Source: JBHIYN01 sp041984235 (GTDB taxonomy: Bacteria; Pseudomonadota; Gammaproteobacteria; Ga0077536). From it: a DNA stretch of 64,000 bases. Each line of letters starts with the position of its first letter. Within the stretch, counting starts at the first letter, position 1. Both the position numbers and the translations under genes were made by a program. Shown here one piece after another: positions 58,308 through 64,000 of this stretch. Location of the stretch: the NCBI GenBank assembly GCA_041984235.1, contig JBHIYN010000003.1, positions 62,001-126,000 on the forward strand, read 5' to 3'. The notes under the pieces were generated by a model. That model was not told the origin of the DNA. It made no database searches and worked only from the letters and a program-made list of their open reading frames with translations.

Positions 58308-60740
58308 TTGGCCAACGAACGACTCACGCTCGGACAGCGGATGGCGAACTGGATGCTCGACCATCGCCTGGTCACGATCGCCATGATCGTCATTCCCACG
58401 CTGGTATTGGCGTGGTCGCTGCCGTCGATCGAGGTCTACTCTCGCTTCGCGGACCTGCTCCCGGCCAAGCACGATTACATCAAGAACTACAACCGCATGA
58501 AGACCACCTTCGGCGGCGCCAACGTGGTCACCATGTCGCTGCAGGTCGAAGGCGACGGCGACATCTTCACCTACGACACGCTGAACAAGATCAAGCACCT
58601 GACCGAGGAGGTCGACCTCATTTCCGGGGTCAACCACTACCAGGTCGCGAGCATCGCGCACCCCAAGATCCGCCGCATCCGCACCACCGCTGGCGGCCTG
58701 ATCAAGTCCGAGGCGGTACTGCCGCGCGAGGTGCCCAAGGATCCCGAGGCACTCAAGCAGCTGCGCGAGGAATCGTTCAATAACGACATCGTCTACGGTA
58801 CCTATATCTCGACCGACGGTACCGCCGCGCTGATCCTGGCGGGCTTCGACGAGGAACGCCTTGACTACAACGAAATCTTCACCCGCCTGCGCGAGCTCAA
58901 GGCCGAGGTCGAGGCGGACGGCGAGACCAGCCTCTACATCGCCGGCGAACCCATGCTCAAGGGCTGGATCTACTACCACTCGGAAGAGCTGGCCCTGATT
59001 TTCAGCGTCACCGCTGCGGTCATGATCCTGCTGCTGTGGCTGCATTTCCGCTCCTTCGCGGGCGTTTTCGTACCCATGCTGGGTACCGGCATGGCCGCGA
59101 TCTGGGGACTGGGGCTGGTCGGCTGGCTGGACTTCAACCTGGATCCGCTGATCCTGGTGGTGCCGATCCTGATCTCCGCGCGAACCGCCAGTCACTGCGT
59201 GCAGATGATGGAGCGCTTCCACGACGAGCTGCGTATCGGCGAGTCGCGCGAGGCCGCCGTGCGCACCAGCATGGGCGAGCTCATCGTGCCGGCGTCCATC
59301 GCCATCTTCACCGACGCAGCCGGCCTCTACGTGCTGACGGTCTCGTCGATTCCGATCATCGCCAAGCTCGGTTACTTCTGCAGCTTCTGGTCGCTCAGCA
59401 ACATGGTCACCGTGACCATCCTGGTGCCCATGGTGCTGTCCTACCTGCCGGCGCCGCATGTCAGCCGCGAGGAGGAGCACAAGCACGTCTTCTCCCGCGT
59501 GATGGCGAGCTGGTCGGTGTTCCTGACCTCGCCGAAGGCGATCTTCCCGGTATTCGGCATCGCGGCCCTGATCGTGGTTTTCAGCCTGTACTACGCCAGG
59601 GACATGGTGGTCGGTGAAGAGAAGCCCGGCTCGCCGATCCTGTTCGGTGATTCCGAGTACAACATTGCGGCCGCGCACATCGCCGGCAAGTTCGCCGGCG
59701 CCAACCAGTTCAGCATCTACTTCGAGGCCGAAGAAGCGCACAAGATGAAGGACCCCGAAGTGGTCGACGTCATGGAAGAGTTCGGCCGCTACATGTCCAA
59801 CGTCGTCAACTACGGCGGCACGCGTGACATTCCCAACCTGGTGCGCTCGATCAATCGCCTCTACCACTACGACGATCCGCGCTGGTCGCTGATTCCTTCG
59901 ACCCAGCGTGATGTCGGCAACACCCTGTTCATGTACGAGGCCGGTGCCGCGATCCCCGGCGTCATCCTCGAGTACATGGACCTCGAAGGTCGTACGGCCA
60001 ACTTCGTCGTGTTCTTCAAGGACGCGACCGGTCCGACCGTGCACGCGGCCGTCGAAGCTGCCAAGAAGTTCCTCGACGAGCATCCGATCGAAGGCGTCAC
60101 GCCACGCTTCGCCGGCGGCATCATCGGTACCACGGCAGCCGGCAATGAGGAGGTGGAGCGCTCCGAGCTCAACCAGACCATCCTCATCATGGTCGTCGTC
60201 ATGCTCTCGGTCATGCTGACCTACCGGTCGATCACAGCCGCGCTGCTGGTATTCGTGGTGCTGGCGATGGCCGTCATCATCAACCGCGCCTACATGGGTT
60301 TCCGCGGTATCGGCCTCAACATCAACACGCTGCCGGTGACGGCGGTCGGTATCGGCATCGGCGTCGACTACGCCATCTACATGCTCGACCGCATCCGCGA
60401 GGAGGTGCGTCACCGCACCCTGGAAGATGCCGTGCGCGTATCGCTGTCGACCACCGGCGCCGCGGTGTTGTTCACCGCCGTGACGGTCGTCGCGGGTATC
60501 GCTTACTGGATTCCGGGCTCCTCGCTGCGCTTCAACAGCGAGATGGCGATGCTGCTGACCCTGCTGATGGTCAGCAACATGATCGGATCGATTTCACTGC
60601 TGCCGCTGCTGGTCAAGGTGTTCAAGCCGAGCTTCGTCATGAAGTCGCACGTCGACGACGACGAGACCGGGGACGTGTCGAGCAGGGCAGTGGAAGAAGA
60701 TTCTTATGTGCATGAGCACGAAACGGCCAAAGGCACCTGA
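58308..60740 (+). CDS. RND-superfamily (MMPL-type) permease
   Basis: An 810-residue inner-membrane transporter with two repeats, each having a large periplasmic loop after the first helix and about six transmembrane segments. The first repeat starts HRLVTIAMIVIPTLVLAWSLP and has SFAGVFVPMLGTGMAAIWGLG and ISARTASHCVQMMERF; the second has TYRSITAALLVFVVLAMAVI and VTAVGIGIGVDYAIYMLDRI with the putative proton-relay Asp. It fits the hydrophobe/amphiphile exporter group near MmpL and HpnN-like proteins. The TTG start is preceded by GGGGGG. Its DUF1302 partner follows 35 nt downstream. The substrate is unknown. Confidence 0.9.
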   Translation: MANERLTLGQRMANWMLDHRLVTIAMIVIPTLVLAWSLPSIEVYSRFADLLPAKHDYIKNYNRMKTTFGGANVVTMSLQVEGDGDIFTYDTLNKIKHLTEEVDLISGVNHYQVASIAHPKIRRIRTTAGGLIKSEAVLPREVPKDPEALKQLREESFNNDIVYGTYISTDGTAALILAGFDEERLDYNEIFTRLRELKAEVEADGETSLYIAGEPMLKGWIYYHSEELALIFSVTAAVMILLLWLHFRSFAGVFVPMLGTGMAAIWGLGLVGWLDFNLDPLILVVPILISARTASHCVQMMERFHDELRIGESREAAVRTSMGELIVPASIAIFTDAAGLYVLTVSSIPIIAKLGYFCSFWSLSNMVTVTILVPMVLSYLPAPHVSREEEHKHVFSRVMASWSVFLTSPKAIFPVFGIAALIVVFSLYYARDMVVGEEKPGSPILFGDSEYNIAAAHIAGKFAGANQFSIYFEAEEAHKMKDPEVVDVMEEFGRYMSNVVNYGGTRDIPNLVRSINRLYHYDDPRWSLIPSTQRDVGNTLFMYEAGAAIPGVILEYMDLEGRTANFVVFFKDATGPTVHAAVEAAKKFLDEHPIEGVTPRFAGGIIGTTAAGNEEVERSELNQTILIMVVVMLSVMLTYRSITAALLVFVVLAMAVIINRAYMGFRGIGLNINTLPVTAVGIGIGVDYAIYMLDRIREEVRHRTLEDAVRVSLSTTGAAVLFTAVTVVAGIAYWIPGSSLRFNSEMAMLLTLLMVSNMIGSISLLPLLVKVFKPSFVMKSHVDDDETGDVSSRAVEEDSYVHEHETAKGT

Positions 60741-60775
60741 GAAGGGCGCCCTGGCCATCCTGAGAAGGGGGAAAC

Positions 60776-63100
60776 ATGGGAGATAAAACCATGAAGCACT
60801 TGAAAGGCGCTTTTCAAGGAACCCTGGCTGCGCTGGCGCTGGCGACCCTCGCCGCACCCGCGCACGCCCGCATCACGATCGACGCCCTCGGTGGCGAGCT
60901 CGAGGTGGAAGGGTTCCTGAAGAGTGAAGTCCGTTCACGCGTCGGATCCGGTCCGGTCTACCTGGGCCAGTGGATTCAGCGCTTCCAGGTGGAAGCGGCA
61001 CTGCAGTACACCGACGTCGGCCCGTTCGACGAACTGACCTTCGTCGCCATCGCGCGCCCGGAATACGACATCGTTCAGGACATGGGCGACCTGTCGTCCA
61101 ACCGGATCGGTGACGGCACGACCGAGCCTTCGCTACAGGACCGCGCGCCGTTCAACTACACCAACGAGGGTCTGGCCTTCGGCGGCTTTGACGCCTTCTT
61201 CGGTGACGGCGCGTTCCAGACCGGCGGTATCGGCAAGATTGTCGCGCAGGGCTTCGAGAACCCGTCCTGGCTGGCGCAGAACTTCGAGGTCGACTTCCGC
61301 AAGGCACAGTCGACCGGACAGACCGTCCGCTTCCTCCCGGGCGGTGGCGTCCAGGCCGCCGGCGGCGGCTTCCCGCAGGTCGTGCAGAAGTCTTCCAACC
61401 TGAACCTCGACTGTCATCGCTGTGTCGACCTCAATCTCGACAACATCGACGTCGCGACCCTCAACACGGACTCCAACGGCCGGCTTTATCCGTTCCGTGA
61501 GCTGTATGTCGACGCCATTGTCGACGACTGGTGGTTCCGTGTCGGCAAGCAGCAGATCGTGTGGGGTAAGACGGACTTCTTCCGCCTGCAGGACCTCATC
61601 AATCCGGTCGACTTCGGTCAGCATTTCTTCTTCGACTCGTTCGAGGACATCCGTATCCCGCAGTGGATGGCGTCAGTCCAGTGGAAAGCCGGCTCGTTCG
61701 GTCCACTAACCGACAACGCTATCCAGGTTGTGTGGAACTTCGACGAGTTCCAGCAGGTCGGGCTGGGTAACCCGTCGCACTTCTGGGCCCATCCGTTCTC
61801 GAAGGACATCAGTACCTTTGCGATCTTCAACACCTACTTCTCGGTCGAGCCCTGCGTCAGTGGAGCAACCGCAATTGCCAACGGCATGCCAAGTGTTGAC
61901 GTCTGCGGTTCGCTCGGGCCTAACGACAACCGGAAGGCATCCGGCTTTGGTGCGCCCGCCGGCCTCAATGTCAACAATCGGCCGGACTGGGACATCGACA
62001 ACACCGAAGCAGGCTTCCGCTGGGAGTTCCGCCTGAGCGACTTCCGTTTCGCGGTTTCGCACTGGTACGGCTGGAACGACGTTTCGGTGATCAAGTTCCA
62101 CACGGTTAACACCGTTGCTGCCCTCACGCCCGGTGGCGTGGCTGCGGCGAACAACAACACCATTGCCGACCTCGTTGCGTTCCGCGGCGTGCAGGCCCTC
62201 GGCCCGGCTGCCGGCATCAACGACGTACTGACGGCATCCAAGCTCGATCCCGCCCTGCAGGCACTGGCCGTGCCGATCATTTCGCAGAGTCCCGAAGACG
62301 CCGCTCGCGCGCTCGCCAACAGCCCGGTTGCGGCCTACGCCACCGAAGCGCGTAACTGTCTGCGTACCGGCAACTGCGCCAACCTGTGGACCGGCATGGG
62401 AGCGATCAGCCCCGATGGCGTGCACAGCGGCGGCGGGCCGGTGCTCGGCGGTCAGACCTCGCAGGAGTACAAGCAGGCCCACACCCTGGGTCTCGCCATG
62501 GACTACTTCGAGTCCTGGTCCGGCGTGGTCATGCGTATCGAGTCGTCCTGGACCTTCGACGAACTGGTCAACAACACCCGTTCGATCGACTGGGTCGACA
62601 CCTCGGACGTCATGCGCTTCTCGCTTGGCTTTGACCGTCCGACCTTCATCCCGTTCCTGAACAAGGACCGCACGTTCTTCCTCTCCCTGCAGATCTTCGA
62701 TACCTGGTATTGGGATCACGAGGGCGACAAGAACACCGGTTACTTCGTCGACGAGCACAACTGGATTACGACCTTCTTCTTCCTCGGCAACTACATGCGC
62801 GACACACTGAAGCCGACCGGCTTCTACGTGTGGGAAGAGTATTCCAACTCGCACGTCACGGGCTTCAACCTCGAGTGGCTGATCGACAACCACTGGTCGA
62901 TCAAGGGTGGCTTCCACCTCATCTGGGGTGGCGATAACAACACCACGCACGACAACGGGCCGTTCACGACCTTCATCACGCCGGGTTCCGACGGTCGCAC
63001 CAACCCTTATGTCGCGGGCGTCTTCGGTCCGGGTCGCCAGGGTATCGGTGGTCTGCGTAACTACGACGAGGTCTTCTTCGAGCTGAAGTACCAGTTCTGA
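60776..63100 (+). CDS. DUF1302 outer-membrane protein
   Basis: A 774-residue exported protein: signal peptide 1-32 (GTLAALALATLAAPAHA), then a predicted beta-barrel of the DUF1302 family, rich in aromatic and glycine strands. Typical strings are RELYVDAIVDDWWFRVGKQQIVWGKTDFFRLQDLINPVDFGQH, IPQWMASVQWKAG, FDTWYWDHEGDKN and a final DEVFFELKYQF with a terminal Phe for Bam recognition. An insertion of about 100 residues near 450-560 (VIKFHTVNTVAALTPGG on) lies in one surface loop. The start ATG has AGGGGGA upstream. It is partner to the RND permease and is followed by a strong terminator. Confidence 0.9.
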   Translation: MGDKTMKHLKGAFQGTLAALALATLAAPAHARITIDALGGELEVEGFLKSEVRSRVGSGPVYLGQWIQRFQVEAALQYTDVGPFDELTFVAIARPEYDIVQDMGDLSSNRIGDGTTEPSLQDRAPFNYTNEGLAFGGFDAFFGDGAFQTGGIGKIVAQGFENPSWLAQNFEVDFRKAQSTGQTVRFLPGGGVQAAGGGFPQVVQKSSNLNLDCHRCVDLNLDNIDVATLNTDSNGRLYPFRELYVDAIVDDWWFRVGKQQIVWGKTDFFRLQDLINPVDFGQHFFFDSFEDIRIPQWMASVQWKAGSFGPLTDNAIQVVWNFDEFQQVGLGNPSHFWAHPFSKDISTFAIFNTYFSVEPCVSGATAIANGMPSVDVCGSLGPNDNRKASGFGAPAGLNVNNRPDWDIDNTEAGFRWEFRLSDFRFAVSHWYGWNDVSVIKFHTVNTVAALTPGGVAAANNNTIADLVAFRGVQALGPAAGINDVLTASKLDPALQALAVPIISQSPEDAARALANSPVAAYATEARNCLRTGNCANLWTGMGAISPDGVHSGGGPVLGGQTSQEYKQAHTLGLAMDYFESWSGVVMRIESSWTFDELVNNTRSIDWVDTSDVMRFSLGFDRPTFIPFLNKDRTFFLSLQIFDTWYWDHEGDKNTGYFVDEHNWITTFFFLGNYMRDTLKPTGFYVWEEYSNSHVTGFNLEWLIDNHWSIKGGFHLIWGGDNNTTHDNGPFTTFITPGSDGRTNPYVAGVFGPGRQGIGGLRNYDEVFFELKYQF

Positions 63101-63126
63101 GACCGGCCTGAAAAGCGCCACAATCA

Positions 63127-63160
63127 GGGCGGGAGACGCGAGTCTCCCGCCCCTTTTTTT
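63127..63160 (+). terminator. Strong intrinsic terminator after the DUF1302 gene
   Basis: GGGCGGGAGAC (63127-63137), loop GCGA, GTCTCCCGCCC (63142-63152) is a perfect 11-bp stem followed by CTTTTTTT (63153-63160). It should end the RND-DUF1302 transcript, so the HEAT-repeat gene beyond needs its own promoter or readthrough. Confidence 0.92.
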
Positions 63161-63326
63161 GTCAGTTCCGGATGCGGCAGCGGTACCGTGCCTCGTCCGC
63201 TCGAGCAAAACGCGTCCGCACAGGTTCTCAAGCAACGGGATTCCTGCGATTATCGGAAGGAACCTTTAGCCCCGTTACGGGTCGCTTTGATATCACTTGT
63301 TCAGTCTGGTGCGAACGAGGTAGAGG

Positions 63327-64000
63327 ATGTCCCTGAAACTGCTTGCTTCACGTCTCATGCTGCTCGGCACCGTGCTGCTCACACAGGGCGCGCCGGCGAT
63401 TGACGAGAAGCGCGTCGTTCGCGACGCCATCAGCGTCGCGCGCGAGTTGCGCAGTTCGGACAACATCTACGACCAGTTCAGTGGGGCGGGCACCCTGGTC
63501 GAGATTGGTGACAAGGAGGCACTGCAGTTCCTTGCCGACAACCTCGCGCACCCCGACTGGGTGCTGATGCGCTCGGCCATCGACACGCTGCTGAACGTCC
63601 AGCATCCGGCCGGTCTCGATCTCATCTATCGCTACGCGGCCGTTACCGACGACGCCATGTTCATGAAGTTCCTGTCCGAATCGCTGGCCAGCCGGCCGCG
63701 CGAGGACATGGCCGAATTCCTGGTGGATGCGCTCGACCTCAAGGACCTCTGGGTGCGCAAGCATGCGCTGCAGGCGCTGGCCTCGACCCCCAGCGAGGTG
63801 ATGGAAGCACCCATGCGCGCAATTGCCGAGGATGTCAGCGAAGACAGCACCAGTCGCGCTTACGCCTGGTACGCCCTGATCGGGACGCCGGCCCGCGACG
63901 AATCCATTGCGAGGCTGATCGAGATTTCGGGCAATTCCGGCAGTGAGGCGCAGGAGGCTGCCGCGGTCGGCCTGGGGGCGGTGGAAACCGAGCAGACGCG
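63327..64000 (+). CDS. HEAT-repeat protein, exported, cut by window end
   Basis: The first 224 codons of a gene that runs off the right edge. ATG 63327 has GAGGT (63317-63321) upstream. The N-terminus MSLKLLASRLMLLGTVLLTQGAPA is a signal peptide, followed by helical pairs such as IYDQFSGAGTLVEIGDKEALQFLADNLAHPDWVLMRSAIDTLLNV, LVDALDLKDLWVRKHALQALAST and RAYAWYALIGTPARDE. The alternating helices with conserved Asp and Ala are HEAT/PBS-lyase type. It is the third member of the RND-DUF1302 locus but lies beyond the terminator. Total length unknown. Confidence 0.82.
   Translation, partial: MSLKLLASRLMLLGTVLLTQGAPAIDEKRVVRDAISVARELRSSDNIYDQFSGAGTLVEIGDKEALQFLADNLAHPDWVLMRSAIDTLLNVQHPAGLDLIYRYAAVTDDAMFMKFLSESLASRPREDMAEFLVDALDLKDLWVRKHALQALASTPSEVMEAPMRAIAEDVSEDSTSRAYAWYALIGTPARDESIARLIEISGNSGSEAQEAAAVGLGAVETEQT

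Noticed and set aside
58191..60413. A 740-codon minus-strand frame antisense to the RND permease gene
   Set aside because: It is rich in Asp, His, Gly and Val in the manner of an antisense frame; the plus strand encodes an unmistakable transporter.
61706..63235. A 509-codon minus-strand frame antisense to the DUF1302 gene
   Set aside because: It covers the terminator 63127-63160 and shows no domain; the plus-strand gene is clear.
1..64000. Mobile elements, CRISPR, phage genes, secondary-metabolite clusters and antiphage systems
   Set aside because: I looked for integrases, transposases, direct-repeat arrays, toxin-antitoxin pairs, NRPS/PKS modules and known defence domains on both strands and saw none; the window looks like stable chromosome.

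Overview
The window is a GC-rich, gene-dense stretch of ordinary bacterial chromosome. The gene repertoire (icd, avtA, sohB, prc, rnd, pyrC/bioA, lolC/E-type permease, DUF192, IalB-like, DUF4197, RND/DUF1302 outer-membrane pair) points to a Gram-negative proteobacterium. A gammaproteobacterium is most likely, but I cannot name the species. I found no tRNA, rRNA, CRISPR array, integrase, transposase or phage gene. About 62 protein genes cover nearly everything, and many neighbours overlap by ATGA or GTGA.

Layout. 1-2 kb: start of icd, a PqiA-like membrane protein and an SDR-fold protein. 2-3.5 kb (minus): a secreted YVTN beta-propeller and an MxaD-like SRPBCC protein. 3.7-8 kb: photolyase, DUF192, IalB-like, TrmO, and an HDOD protein with a cNMP-binding-like domain. 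8-12.6 kb: the large helicase Lhr and a 69-residue HTH-like protein. 12.6-19.8 kb: FHA protein, small membrane protein, AvtA, histone-deacetylase-family protein, SohB, PilZ protein, REC-PAS protein, TauE/SafE permease. 19.8-22.1 kb: a DUF3524 glycosyltransferase (tRNA-queuosine mannosyltransferase type), a QueD-like protein lacking one zinc ligand, and a DUF4197 protein. 22-28.9 kb: SDR, nucleotidyltransferase-fold protein, an orphan LolC/E permease, a cysteine-rich trio (GFA, DUF2237, 78-residue protein), TlpA-like, MsrA, and a VPLPA/PEP-CTERM-like protein coupled to a small secreted protein. 29-35.3 kb: IorAB-type molybdenum hydroxylase, enoyl-CoA hydratase, second deacetylase-family protein, EamA permease, Mug-type glycosylase. 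35.3-39.1 kb: Prc, RNase D and a conserved small protein. 39.2-47.7 kb (minus): a long run pyrC-bioA-(186 aa)-rhomboid-symporter-cupin-[DCC-LMF1 fusion]-SGNH lipoprotein-FKBP. 47.8-55.8 kb: acyl-CoA ligase, an unrecognised 312-residue protein, D-2-hydroxyglutarate/lactate dehydrogenase type FAD enzyme, CysC, L-2-hydroxyglutarate oxidase, thiolase, Tag. 55.8-64 kb: YCF48-like protein and flavin reductase (minus) diverging from an RND permease, a DUF1302 protein and a HEAT-repeat protein cut by the window end.

The most interesting loci are (i) the DUF3524 glycosyltransferase next to a QueD-like protein in which the first zinc ligand is Arg, suggesting sugar-modified queuosine in a bacterium; (ii) a translationally coupled cupin / DCC-thioredoxin-like-LMF1 fusion / SGNH-esterase lipoprotein set that looks like an esterase and its dedicated maturation factor; and (iii) the divergent YCF48-flavin reductase / RND-DUF1302-HEAT locus, probably for envelope trafficking of a hydrophobic compound. 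Promoter and terminator calls are by eye. Family assignments come from recognising motifs; no database search was run.
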